Source: Spirochaetales bacterium (GTDB taxonomy: Bacteria; Spirochaetota; Spirochaetia; Sphaerochaetales; Sphaerochaetaceae). Taken from it: a stretch of DNA of 9,978 nt. Positions 1 to 7,036 of this stretch are shown here, in pieces (the first letter of the stretch is position 1; each line of letters opens with the position of its first letter). The notes below the pieces were generated by a model. The model was not told the origin of the DNA. It did no database searches and was given only the letters and a program-made list of their open reading frames with translations. A program made the position numbers and the translations under genes. Location of the stretch: the NCBI GenBank assembly GCA_017962865.1, contig JAGCUM010000033.1, positions 1 through 9,978 on the forward strand, read 5' to 3'.

Positions 1-143
1 ACGGGCTTCTCCTCGACAGGCTGCTGAGCAGCGGTCTGGGCCGGAGCATCTCCGTCATTCTTCGAACCCTTGGAAGAGCATCCCGTGAAGAATGCCAGGG
101 CTACAACCAACAAAAGCAACAAAACTGAAATCTTTCTGAGCAT
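1..143 (-). CDS. Putative lipoprotein, N-terminal part (cut by left window edge)
   Basis: Only the first 47 codons are in the window, and the frame stays open to the edge. The peptide begins with ATG and MLRK, followed by a strongly hydrophobic stretch (about residues 5-19). It then reaches FFTGC with Cys22 as the likely lipidated residue. The lipobox is relaxed (Phe at -3, Thr at -2, Gly at -1), of the kind seen in spirochaetes. After Cys22 comes a Ser/Lys/Gly/Asp stretch and an Ala/Gln/Pro/Glu-rich segment, a typical flexible tether for a surface or periplasmic lipoprotein. A GGGAG Shine-Dalgarno site lies 6 bases upstream (150-154). The gene follows the VanZ-like gene by 27 bases on the same strand, so it may be the last gene of the operon or an independently expressed one. 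The mature domain is outside the window, so no function can be given. Confidence 0.8.
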   Translation of the reverse strand, partial: MLRKISVLLLLLVVALAFFTGCSSKGSKNDGDAPAQTAAQQPVEEKP

Positions 144-149
144 CTGAAA

Positions 150-154
150 CTCCC
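150..154 (-). promoter_or_regulatory. Ribosome binding site of the lipoprotein gene
   Basis: GGGAG lies 6 bases before the ATG, in the 27-base gap after the VanZ-like gene. It marks the lipoprotein as a genuine gene although only its first 47 codons are present. Confidence 0.75.
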
Positions 155-170
155 GAAATGTGATATCAAA

Positions 171-581
171 TCATCCCTTTTTCTTCCTGTGCCTTTCAAT
201 CAGGCACACGAAATAAACACAAAGCAAACCGATCAGCGCCCCGGCAAGAGCCCCGAGCCCGTCGGCAATCAGATCCGCGGCTTCAAAGAACCTTCCGAAC
301 CGAGGCTGGCAGAGTTCGATGGTGTAGCCGCAGAGAAAAGACAGCGAGAAAGCCCCCAGAACGGGCATGAGATTCAAAACGATAATCCTGTGACGCACCG
401 AGTTATGGAAATCCACGAAAAAGAGGAACCCGAGGGCCATGTAGGCCAGAAAGTGGGCACCCTTGTCCTTTCCGACTATGTACTGCGGCACGTTGACATC
501 CATGGCAAGTGAAAGATAGACAATCACCCCAAGACAAACGAGACTCAGAACAAAGCCGATTATCCTTACTGCCCTTGACAC
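171..581 (-). CDS. VanZ-like family membrane protein
   Basis: This is a 136-residue integral membrane protein with about four hydrophobic segments (residues roughly 7-25, 42-57, 67-87 and 105-127) and a basic C-terminal tail (RHRKKKG). It carries the conserved VanZ-like pattern. The first part is DKGAHFLAYMALGFLF near residues 39-54. The second is GYTIELCQPRFGR near 85-97, followed by an Asp-containing helix (ADLIADGLGALAGALIG). In the family, VanZ of the enterococcal vanA cluster gives low-level teicoplanin resistance; chromosomal relatives mostly have no known role, so resistance should not be inferred here. The start is a GTG preceded by AGGGGG four bases away; the next Met (residue 27) would remove the first membrane segment. 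The gene overlaps the end of the radical SAM gene by 16 bases, indicating translational coupling. Confidence 0.85.
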   Translation of the reverse strand: MSRAVRIIGFVLSLVCLGVIVYLSLAMDVNVPQYIVGKDKGAHFLAYMALGFLFFVDFHNSVRHRIIVLNLMPVLGAFSLSFLCGYTIELCQPRFGRFFEAADLIADGLGALAGALIGLLCVYFVCLIERHRKKKG

Positions 582-1579
582 AGATCCCCCTGCCTGTAGC
601 CGCGCTTCTCCATGAATTCATCCAGATTCCTGAGAAATCTGTTCTTGTCCGGAAAGAGCCTCGGACTGGCCAACCTATGGTTTGGAGTTTCGCACATTAG
701 ACGCTCAATTACAATATCAGAAGGTATTCTACGTAGAATATAGGCAACGTTCTCGATATGCCTGCTCATGCTCGGAGCGGTGACTTCCCCATCCAGAAAA
801 CGCTCATAGAGGGCGGTCCCGGCAGCCACATTCAGATTGTGGATCTTGATTGCATCCGGATGCACACGGTTCAGCAAAGCGATAGTCCTGTCCAGCTCCG
901 GATATCCTTCCCCGGGAAAGCCTGTCAGCACATGCACACACAGACCGATACCGCTGAGCCTGATTAGCTTTGCCGCTTTCTCGAAGCAAGCGACATCGTG
1001 ACCGCGGTTCATAGCTCGCAGAATCTCATCGCTTCCGCTCTGAAGACCGAGCTCCACGCAGACCTCTCCGCAGGAGGCTTTGTAGGATGCCAGCAGCTCG
1101 ATCTTTTTCTCATCGATGCAGTCGGGTCTGGTTGAAACTATGAAGCCCTCCCACGGATAGAGGGACGTGGCATAATCATAGAGTTCCCTGAGCTTCTCAT
1201 AGGGGGCGAAGGTGTTGGAAAAGGACTGCAGATAAAGTGCGAAGTGGTTTGCCTTGTACCTTCTGGAGAGGAATTCAAGTCCCCTTTCGACCTGCTTTTT
1301 GATATCCTGAAAATCAAAGGTAAATGAATAATCTTTGCAGTTATCTGAAAAACACGCCATCGTATCGATGGCTTCCTCAAAACCGCTGTCGTGCCTGAAC
1401 CGGCTCTCGGAAGAGCGCAGGTAAGCAGCCCTTGCCCCCTGACTGTCGCAGTAGATGCAGCCTTCTCCCGTGGGGCTTTTGAGCCTGTTGGGACATGTGA
1501 AGCCTGCATCCACGCCCACCCGGAAGATCCTGTATCCGTAGCGGCTTTTCATATAGGAGGCGTAGCTGTTGTAGTTCAT
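566..1579 (-). CDS. yhcC: Radical SAM protein, YhcC/TIGR01212 family
   Basis: This 337-residue protein has a radical SAM cluster motif near its N terminus. Cys29, Cys41 and Cys44 (C-x11-C-x2-C, in FTCPNR and GCIYCDS) should hold the 4Fe-4S cluster that cleaves S-adenosylmethionine. Other family signatures are LYLQSFSNTFAP (about 116-127), STRPDC (149-154), ELGLQSGSDEIL and NRGHD (176-195), and HVLTGFPGE (216-224). The C-terminal DKNRFLRNLDEFMEKRG matches the usual ending. The spacing differs from the CxxxCxxC of most radical SAM enzymes but fits the TIGR01212 group (E. coli YhcC, B. subtilis YtqA). To my knowledge the reaction of this group is not settled. I chose the ATG at 1579 because it overlaps the fmt stop as ATGA and gives the typical family start MNYNSYASY. 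A GTG eight codons upstream would add residues the family lacks. No clear Shine-Dalgarno site precedes it, so expression probably depends on fmt translation. Confidence 0.9.
   Translation of the reverse strand: MNYNSYASYMKSRYGYRIFRVGVDAGFTCPNRLKSPTGEGCIYCDSQGARAAYLRSSESRFRHDSGFEEAIDTMACFSDNCKDYSFTFDFQDIKKQVERGLEFLSRRYKANHFALYLQSFSNTFAPYEKLRELYDYATSLYPWEGFIVSTRPDCIDEKKIELLASYKASCGEVCVELGLQSGSDEILRAMNRGHDVACFEKAAKLIRLSGIGLCVHVLTGFPGEGYPELDRTIALLNRVHPDAIKIHNLNVAAGTALYERFLDGEVTAPSMSRHIENVAYILRRIPSDIVIERLMCETPNHRLASPRLFPDKNRFLRNLDEFMEKRGYRQGDLCQGQ
586..591 (-). promoter_or_regulatory. Ribosome binding site of the VanZ-like gene
   Basis: AGGGGG lies 4 bases before the GTG at 581, within the last codons of the radical SAM gene. 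It supports a GTG start that keeps the first membrane segment. Confidence 0.65.
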
Positions 1580-2526
1580 TCGAATGTGGCTTTGAGAATC
1601 CACTGGTTGCCGTTGACGAAGGCCTTGAAGTCCAGCTCCTTCTTTGCCGGAAGCTGAAGGGCGTTGACCCAGAGTATGCCGTCGCTGCAGGCAATGCCTA
1701 TTCCCCTGTCCTTTCTCATTGAAACGACCGTTCCCGGAGCTGCACCTTCACAGGAATCGGGAGCGCAAAGGTATGTGAAGTCTCCCAAGACCCCGGTGAC
1801 GGCTATATCCGAACCGTTGACCTGAGCCCAGGCCTTGGGCCAGCTGTAGCAGGCACGCACCAGTGCGTGGTTTTCAAGAACAGTCCTGGAGAAATCCAGA
1901 CGGCCCATCTCGCGGCTCATCATCGTGCAGTAGCTTGCTTCTCCGACCTGCTCCTTCGGCTCAAGTGCTCCGGAGAAAACCTTTTCAAGCAGAGACGGGA
2001 CAAACTCTGCGGCTTTTTGTGCAACAAGCGCAGTGAGGCTTTCAGTTGTCTCATTTCCCTCGAGAGCAAACTCGGTATTGCCCCAGATTTCACCCTCGTC
2101 CATTCCGAGTCCGAGATTCTGGAGGCTGATGACAGCTTTCCTGAGGCCTTTCAGGATTGAAAACTGAATGGGAGCAGGTCCGCGGAACATCGGCAGTGCC
2201 GACGGATGGACATTGAAACGTCCGTTTGGAAACAGATCAAGGAACTTCGGTCCGAAGATCCTGCCGTAGGCAAAGGTCACAAGGGTATCGGCTCCCAGAT
2301 TGCGGACAGCTTTGCGGGATTCGGTTCTCAGGCTTTCGAACTGAAGCACGGGAAGTCCGAGTTCAAGACCTGCGGCCTTGACGGGACTTGGAACAAGCTT
2401 GCTCGAGCGCCCTACGCTCTTGTCGCAGGCTGTGAGAACCCCGACTATTTCAAAGCGCTCGTACAGGGCACGCAAGAGAGGTACTGCAATTTCCGGTGTT
2501 CCCGCAAAAAGAATCCTGTTTCCCAC
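1576..2526 (-). CDS. fmt: Methionyl-tRNA formyltransferase
   Basis: Fmt transfers a formyl group from 10-formyl-tetrahydrofolate to Met-tRNA(fMet) in the cytoplasm, making the initiator for translation. The 316-residue length is normal. The N-terminal formyltransferase domain starts with RILFAGTPEIAVPLL. The catalytic triad appears as Asn105 and His107 (FNVHPSALP) and Asp143 (GLGMDEGEIW). The tRNA-contacting loop (SVGRSSKLVPSPVK, about 37-50) keeps the Arg equivalent to E. coli Arg42 (here Arg40), though the usual GRG reads GRS. A C-terminal domain follows (from about 205), with SWPKAWA and the usual barrel. The GTG start lies 8 bases after an AGGAG Shine-Dalgarno site. The gene begins 14 bases after def, the gene for the enzyme that removes the same formyl group, a classic pairing. 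Its stop overlaps the start of the radical SAM gene. Confidence 0.97.
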   Translation of the reverse strand: MGNRILFAGTPEIAVPLLRALYERFEIVGVLTACDKSVGRSSKLVPSPVKAAGLELGLPVLQFESLRTESRKAVRNLGADTLVTFAYGRIFGPKFLDLFPNGRFNVHPSALPMFRGPAPIQFSILKGLRKAVISLQNLGLGMDEGEIWGNTEFALEGNETTESLTALVAQKAAEFVPSLLEKVFSGALEPKEQVGEASYCTMMSREMGRLDFSRTVLENHALVRACYSWPKAWAQVNGSDIAVTGVLGDFTYLCAPDSCEGAAPGTVVSMRKDRGIGIACSDGILWVNALQLPAKKELDFKAFVNGNQWILKATFE

Positions 2527-2534
2527 CGCAGATT

Positions 2535-2539
2535 CTCCT
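2535..2539 (-). promoter_or_regulatory. Ribosome binding site of fmt
   Basis: AGGAG lies in the 14-base gap after the def stop, 8 bases before a GTG. It supports GTG as the fmt start. Confidence 0.8.
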
Positions 2540-2540
2540 A

Positions 2541-3038
2541 TTATCTTCCCTTCTTGCGGTTCTTCTTCTCGTAGGCACGCACGACTTTCTTTCGCTCTTC
2601 CTCGCTCAGACGGTCTATGAAAAGCTTGCCGTCAAGATGGTCGTACTCGTGCTGGATGACCCTGGCAAGAAGACCTGAGGCCTTGAGCGTGAATTCGGTG
2701 CCGTTGGCATCCTGGGCTTTGATGATGACTTTGGAAGGACGGACTACATCGTGGTACACGCCGGGAAGGCTCAGACAGCCCTCTTCATAGGGGTTGGTCT
2801 CCACGGATGCACCGGTAATCTCGGGGTTTATGAACTCGCGTCTTGTTCCGTCGGGCAGGGAGACAATGAAGAACCTCTTGTCCACTCCCACCTGGGGGGC
2901 GGCAAGACCGATACCTTCGGCATTGTCCAGTGTCTCGAACATGGCCTCGAGGAGAATATGCAGGGAATCATCGAAATCTTTGACGGGAGTGCACTTCTCG
3001 CGAAGTACCTCGTCTCCCAATTTAACTATATCAAGCAT
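2541..3038 (-). CDS. def: Peptide deformylase
   Basis: Def is a metal-dependent hydrolase that removes the formyl group from the N-terminal Met of new proteins at the ribosome exit. All three family motifs are present: GIGLAAPQVG (residues 42-51), EGCLS with metal ligand Cys88, and QHEYDHLDG with ligands His130 and His134 and catalytic Glu131. The 165-residue length is typical. The ATG at 3038 gives MLDIVKLGDEVLREKC, the usual deformylase start. An in-frame TTG at 3074 would add 12 unusual residues inside the end of priA and is unlikely. The gene starts 13 bases after the priA stop. No strong Shine-Dalgarno site is seen, so re-initiation by ribosomes ending priA is plausible. The C-terminal tail is basic (KKNRKKGR), perhaps aiding ribosome binding; that is inference. 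fmt follows directly. Confidence 0.97.
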   Translation of the reverse strand: MLDIVKLGDEVLREKCTPVKDFDDSLHILLEAMFETLDNAEGIGLAAPQVGVDKRFFIVSLPDGTRREFINPEITGASVETNPYEEGCLSLPGVYHDVVRPSKVIIKAQDANGTEFTLKASGLLARVIQHEYDHLDGKLFIDRLSEEERKKVVRAYEKKNRKKGR

Positions 3039-3051
3039 ACTTAGAATATAC

Positions 3052-5010
3052 TCAAAGCAGGTCCACAGGGTCAACGTCTATGTCCATCGCCACATTGTGC
3101 GGGAGCTTGATTGACCCGACCACTGAATTCAGGCCCGCAAGCATGTCCGAGGCCTTCTTTGACCTGAGTATTATCTGGATCCTGTAGTTCTCGCGGATCT
3201 TTTCTATGGGACATTCGTTGGGACCGTAGATCTGGGTGTTCCTGCATGCACTGCGCAGGCTGTGCGCAACGGTATCGGCACACTCGCGTGCGGCTGATGC
3301 CTTGGGAGAGCGGAAGACTATGTTCACCATGCGTGAGAACGGCGGGAATGATGTGTCCTTCCGGATGGCCAGTTCCTGGTCGAAGAAGGCCTCTACGTCG
3401 CTTCTGGTGGCAAACTCTATGGCCGGGTTGTCCTTCATGCGGGTCTGGATGATGACCTCTCCGTTGCTGTCCGCCCTGCCCGAGCGACCGGAAACCTGCA
3501 CCAGGAGGTCGAAAGTCCTCTCCTCCGCCCTGAAATCCGGAATCAGAAGCCCGCTGTCGGCCATCACGATGCCCACAAGACGCACGTTCGGGAAGTTCAG
3601 ACCCTTGGCCATCATCTGGGTACCGAGGAGGATATTGATCTTTCCGGATCTGAAATCGTCCAGGGTCTTCTGTATGACGGTCCTGTCGCTGGACACCGTA
3701 TCAGTATCGAGGCGTTCGACCCTGTAAAGCGGGAACAGCCGTCTGAGTTCCTGTTCGACCTGCTCGGTCACGAAGCCGGAGTACATGACATCCATCGAGC
3801 CGCACTCGGGACAGACGGTAACCGGCTTCTGGCTGTAGCCGCAGGAGTGGCACTGCAGTATGTTGCGCCTCTTGTGATAGGTCATTGCCACATCGCAGTG
3901 CGGGCACTTGAGTTCATAGCCGCAGCTCCTGCAGTGGAAATAGTAACTGAAACCGCGGCGGTTCAGGAACAGAATCACCTGTTTGCCGTCTGCGAGGGTA
4001 CGCATCATGCGCTCCTGAAGAAGGGTGCTGAAAAGACCCTCCTCCTTTACCATGTCGGCTATCTCCACCTTGGGCATCGAGCCTCCGCCCACGCGGTTTC
4101 TGAGATCGATACGGACCATCTTCGACGGGTCCTTCATCAGGTGCCAGGCCTCGAGGCTGGGGGTGGCGCTTCCCATCAGGAGTTTGCCCTTGCAGTCATT
4201 AATGCGCTTCTGTGCCACCTGACGGGCATGATAGCGCGGTGCATTGCCGCTCTTGTAGGAGTTCTCATGCTCCTCGTCAATGATGATCATCTTCAGATTG
4301 GCAAACGGTGCGAAGACGGCGCTTCTGGCTCCTATTACCAGGCTGACCTCCGAGCGCTTTATTTTTCTCCACTGGGCGATCCTCTGCGAATCGGTCAGTC
4401 CCGAATGAAGGATTGCCACATTGTTCTTGAATCTCTTGAGGACCTGAAGCGCAAGCTGATGGGTCAGTGTTATCTCCGGCACAAGGTAGATTACCTGTCC
4501 GCCCTGCTCTATGACCTTCTCTGCGCACCTGAGGAAAACCTCGGTCTTTCCGGACCCCGTGACACCGAAGAGATAATACATCCGCTGGTCCGTCTCCATG
4601 ACGGTACGCACGGCATTCTCTTGCTCTTCAGACAGAACTACATCAGGTCTTTCGATAGCCTCTTCTGCATCTAGCCCCCCAAAACTTGTGTCCTTTCTTC
4701 CGCCCGGGATCATCGTATCAAGAATCTCACCACGGCTTGAAAAATAGAACCGTTCCATCCAGAGAGCAAGATCGTAGTCCTTCTTGTCAAAGAGCGGCTC
4801 CTTGTCCACAACGCGCTGGATGCCCTTGATCTCGAACTCCACATCGGGTTTTTCTTCGGATACGGATATGACATAACCCTGCATTCTGCGGTTCTTGAAC
4901 GGAACCATGACACGGACTCCGGGCTTTACATCCAGGGCATCTGAATCAAACGAGTATGTGAATTCGGACTTAAGCGGAACAGGCACCGCAACCTGAGCGT
5001 ATTTAACCAT
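3052..5010 (-). CDS. priA: Primosomal protein N' (replication restart DNA helicase PriA)
   Basis: PriA recognises stalled or repaired replication forks and reloads the replicative helicase. The 652-residue protein has an N-terminal fork-binding domain (about 1-110). The helicase core follows, with Walker A GVTGSGKT (149-156), Walker B DEEH (245-248), the GSATPS motif (280-285) and motif VI QVSGRSGR (505-512). Eight zinc-binding cysteines form four pairs: 360/363, 369/372, 387/390 and 400/403. The C-terminal domain contains CPIEKIRENYR (600-610). It is shorter than E. coli PriA (732 residues), as in many bacteria outside the Proteobacteria. The stretch AKGLNFPNV followed by PDFRAEERTF resembles spirochaete PriA as I recall it. 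The ATG at 5010 starts MVKYAQVAVPVPL, the expected N terminus, with a weak GGTGG Shine-Dalgarno site 5 bases upstream. An upstream start at 5049 would add 13 atypical residues. It overlaps the glycosylase gene by 8 bases. Confidence 0.97.
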   Translation of the reverse strand: MVKYAQVAVPVPLKSEFTYSFDSDALDVKPGVRVMVPFKNRRMQGYVISVSEEKPDVEFEIKGIQRVVDKEPLFDKKDYDLALWMERFYFSSRGEILDTMIPGGRKDTSFGGLDAEEAIERPDVVLSEEQENAVRTVMETDQRMYYLFGVTGSGKTEVFLRCAEKVIEQGGQVIYLVPEITLTHQLALQVLKRFKNNVAILHSGLTDSQRIAQWRKIKRSEVSLVIGARSAVFAPFANLKMIIIDEEHENSYKSGNAPRYHARQVAQKRINDCKGKLLMGSATPSLEAWHLMKDPSKMVRIDLRNRVGGGSMPKVEIADMVKEEGLFSTLLQERMMRTLADGKQVILFLNRRGFSYYFHCRSCGYELKCPHCDVAMTYHKRRNILQCHSCGYSQKPVTVCPECGSMDVMYSGFVTEQVEQELRRLFPLYRVERLDTDTVSSDRTVIQKTLDDFRSGKINILLGTQMMAKGLNFPNVRLVGIVMADSGLLIPDFRAEERTFDLLVQVSGRSGRADSNGEVIIQTRMKDNPAIEFATRSDVEAFFDQELAIRKDTSFPPFSRMVNIVFRSPKASAARECADTVAHSLRSACRNTQIYGPNECPIEKIRENYRIQIILRSKKASDMLAGLNSVVGSIKLPHNVAMDIDVDPVDLL

Positions 5011-5806
5011 TGGATCCACCGGCAGGCTCAAGGCCGAGATACTTTGCAAGCTTCTTGAGATCCTCCCAGACCGGGCGCTTGAGGGAAAGATCCCGCAGCA
5101 CCGCAGCCGGGTGATAGGTGCACATCATCGGTATTCCGTCGAAGAAGAAGAAACGACCCCTCAGCGCTCCCATGGAACTGTCCGCCTGCCCTGTCATCAG
5201 AGTCGAGGCAGGACGGCCCAGACACAGGATGGACTGGGGCCGGATAAGCTGGATCTGCTGTTTCAGATATGCAAAACAGGCGCTCTTCTCATCGGGGTAA
5301 GGATCCCTGTTCTGAGGCGGCCTGCACTTGACTGTATTGGTGATATAGACATTCGTATCCCTTGAAAGGGAGATTGCGGCAAGCCACCTGTCCAGATACT
5401 GGCCGGCCTTCCCCACGAAGGGAAGTCCCTGAAGGTCCTCGTTCTCGCCCGGGCCCTCTCCGATGACCATCACCACGGGACGTTCGGTACATCCGATTCC
5501 GAATACGACATTGGTTCTGGTGCTGCACAGCTGGCAACGGGTGCACCCCATGGCATCACTGCACAGGGCCTTGTAGGACATATGGAGCCTTTCGTCTTCG
5601 GGTTCCTTGTCTTTCTCTGGCTCGGGGGCGGGTTCTTCATCAGGCAGGATCTTCTCCGCTACTGCAGAGAAATCCCTCGCAGACCCTTTTGACGGGCCGA
5701 AATCCTGCTTGAGGACGGAGAGGAAATCATCCAGAAGAGCATCGGTCCTTCCCAGGGCCGAAGCAAGGGCTTCCCGTTTTTCTTTCAGATCGTCAGTTCT
5801 TTCCAT
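5003..5806 (-). CDS. Family 4 uracil-DNA glycosylase (Fe-S type, SPO1 polymerase-related)
   Basis: This enzyme cuts uracil, arising from cytosine deamination or dUTP incorporation, out of DNA as the first step of base excision repair. The core of the 267-residue protein begins at about residue 86. Cys88 and Cys91 (GCTRCQLC) with Cys161 and Cys177 are placed to bind the 4Fe-4S cluster. The active-site motif GEGPGENEDLQGLPFVGKAG spans 116-135, and the second motif YHPAAVLRD spans 231-239. Ahead of the core lies an extension of about 85 residues: a charged helical part, then a Pro/Glu-rich acidic linker near 56-72. Cys94 and Cys106 are extra cysteines near the cluster. The ATG at 5806 is chosen because GAGG lies 6 bases upstream; an ATG at 5842 would sit further inside truA. 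It overlaps truA by 14 bases and priA by 8, so repair and replication restart genes are coupled. Confidence 0.92.
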   Translation of the reverse strand: MERTDDLKEKREALASALGRTDALLDDFLSVLKQDFGPSKGSARDFSAVAEKILPDEEPAPEPEKDKEPEDERLHMSYKALCSDAMGCTRCQLCSTRTNVVFGIGCTERPVVMVIGEGPGENEDLQGLPFVGKAGQYLDRWLAAISLSRDTNVYITNTVKCRPPQNRDPYPDEKSACFAYLKQQIQLIRPQSILCLGRPASTLMTGQADSSMGALRGRFFFFDGIPMMCTYHPAAVLRDLSLKRPVWEDLKKLAKYLGLEPAGGSNG

Positions 5807-6644
5807 ATTTGTCCTCAAACCACTGATACTCGGCAGGGTCATAGCTCACACGCCAGAGATAGAGCCCGTCGGAAGGGGCAGTCTTTCCCGCAAGCATGCG
5901 GTCCCTGGCCTCGAGAGCCGAAGCAAACTCGTCTGCACTCGCTCCCCTCTTTGCGAATTCAAGCATGGAACCTACCAGAGAGCGGACCATGTGATACAGA
6001 AACGCGTTTCCGCAGTTGCGATAGCACAGGACCTTCTCCCCGTAGATGGATGTGACCCAGCTGAATTCCGATTCATATATGTCACGGACCTTGCTGGGGC
6101 AGATGTCCCTTGCAGATGCGAAGGTCGTGAAATCATGGGTCCCCACGAGAAGCGAGGCATAGCTGTTCAGTAGATCGAAATCCGGGAACTCCCGAAGAAG
6201 GGTCACAAGACCTTCGGTGAAGCTGTCATGCCCTTCTCCGACCTTGCAGAAGTATCTGTATTCACGGGCCATGGCACTGTAGCGGGCATGGAAGGACGGC
6301 TCGACATCCCAGCTTCTGCGGATGCGTACCGTTGTAGGCAGGAACGCATTGAGGCCCTGGCAGAAGGCACGCACCGGAATATCGCAGGTATCGAACTCAA
6401 CATGGGCCACCTGCCCGAAGGCATGCACACCGCTGTCGGTACGGCCGCTTCCCACCACATCGATGTTACGCTCTCCGAGAAGACGCTCAGAGGCGGCGGC
6501 AATCGTGTCCTGGACCGACAATGCGTTGTTCTGACTCTGCCAGCCGTTGAAGGCACGGCCGTCATAGCTGACTTCCAATGCCACACGCCGTCTCCCCTCG
6601 GGAACAGAGAACTCGCTGGGTCTTCTCCAGTCGCTGCGGGCCAT
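5793..6644 (-). CDS. truA: tRNA pseudouridine(38-40) synthase
   Basis: TruA converts uridines 38-40 in the anticodon arm of many tRNAs to pseudouridine, which helps keep the reading frame. The 283-residue length is slightly above the E. coli size. The family start (VALEVSYDGRAFNGWQSQ, about 21-38) is followed by GSGRTDSGVHAFGQVAH, with Asp70 as the catalytic nucleophile. Later motifs include LNAFLPTTVRI, FHARYSAMAREYRY and FLYHMVRSLVG. The first 19 residues (basic, ending EGRRR) precede the usual start and are a modest extension. The ATG is well supported: GAGGAGG lies 4 bases upstream, inside the last codons of acpS. Its A is also the last base of the acpS stop (TGATG), so the pair is coupled. 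Confidence 0.97.
   Translation of the reverse strand: MARSDWRRPSEFSVPEGRRRVALEVSYDGRAFNGWQSQNNALSVQDTIAAASERLLGERNIDVVGSGRTDSGVHAFGQVAHVEFDTCDIPVRAFCQGLNAFLPTTVRIRRSWDVEPSFHARYSAMAREYRYFCKVGEGHDSFTEGLVTLLREFPDFDLLNSYASLLVGTHDFTTFASARDICPSKVRDIYESEFSWVTSIYGEKVLCYRNCGNAFLYHMVRSLVGSMLEFAKRGASADEFASALEARDRMLAGKTAPSDGLYLWRVSYDPAEYQWFEDKYGKN
5813..5816 (-). promoter_or_regulatory. Ribosome binding site of the uracil-DNA glycosylase gene
   Basis: GAGG lies 6 bases before the ATG at 5806, within the end of truA. It favours this start over the in-frame ATG twelve codons upstream at 5842. Confidence 0.65.
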
Positions 6645-7036
6645 CAGGCCTCCTCGGAATCAGATGCGGATTCCAGGATCACCATCGCTATGGCCAGAGG
6701 TTCCTCATGGGTAATCGTCAGATGGATCACACAGTGCGGAGCATTGTCCAGAGTCTTTCCGGAAAGCAGGATGTACGGCCTTCCGTCTTCTTCCTTCAAT
6801 GTCGAGATTTCATTGGGAACCACAGTCTCGCAGAATCCGGTCCCGCGGGCCTTGGAATAGGCCTCCTTCACGGCAAAGCGTGAAGCAAGAAACTGGGCAC
6901 GGATATCCTCATGGGCACTTTCCAGAGCCGCATATTCCGCAAGCTCGGAGGCGCTGAACATCTTTTCCAGGACCCTGCCCTGAAGCTTCTTCATTCTCTG
7001 GATGGAAACTGCATCGATGCCGGTTCCGAGAATCAC
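6644..7036 (-). CDS. acpS: Holo-[acyl-carrier-protein] synthase
   Basis: AcpS moves the 4'-phosphopantetheine arm from coenzyme A to a serine of apo-acyl carrier protein, switching on fatty acid synthesis. The 130-residue protein has the two family signatures: GTGIDAVSI with the metal-binding Asp8, and FLASRFAVKEAYSKARGTG (49-67) with Glu58. The conserved end HLTITHEEPLAIAMVI (105-120) is also present. A short acidic tail (SASDSEEA) follows. The start is GTG, overlapping the cdaR stop as GTGA, with AGGAG 7 bases upstream (7044-7048). The length and start agree with the family. Confidence 0.96.
   Translation of the reverse strand: MILGTGIDAVSIQRMKKLQGRVLEKMFSASELAEYAALESAHEDIRAQFLASRFAVKEAYSKARGTGFCETVVPNEISTLKEEDGRPYILLSGKTLDNAPHCVIHLTITHEEPLAIAMVILESASDSEEA

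Noticed and set aside
144..170. Possible terminator between the VanZ-like gene and the lipoprotein gene
   Set aside because: The 27-base gap has no stable stem followed by a T run, only the lipoprotein ribosome binding site.
171..581. Glycopeptide resistance gene vanZ
   Set aside because: The protein is VanZ-like by motif only. It lies in a housekeeping operon without vanHAX or vanRS, so a resistance role is not supported.
3847..4674. Open plus-strand frame of 275 codons
   Set aside because: It lies fully antisense to the priA helicase core, whose motifs are intact. The translation shows no recognisable domain and no plus-strand promoter or coupled neighbours support it.
6228..6860. Open plus-strand frame of 210 codons across truA and acpS
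   Set aside because: Both genes on the other strand have intact catalytic motifs. The frame has no family features and spans a gene junction.
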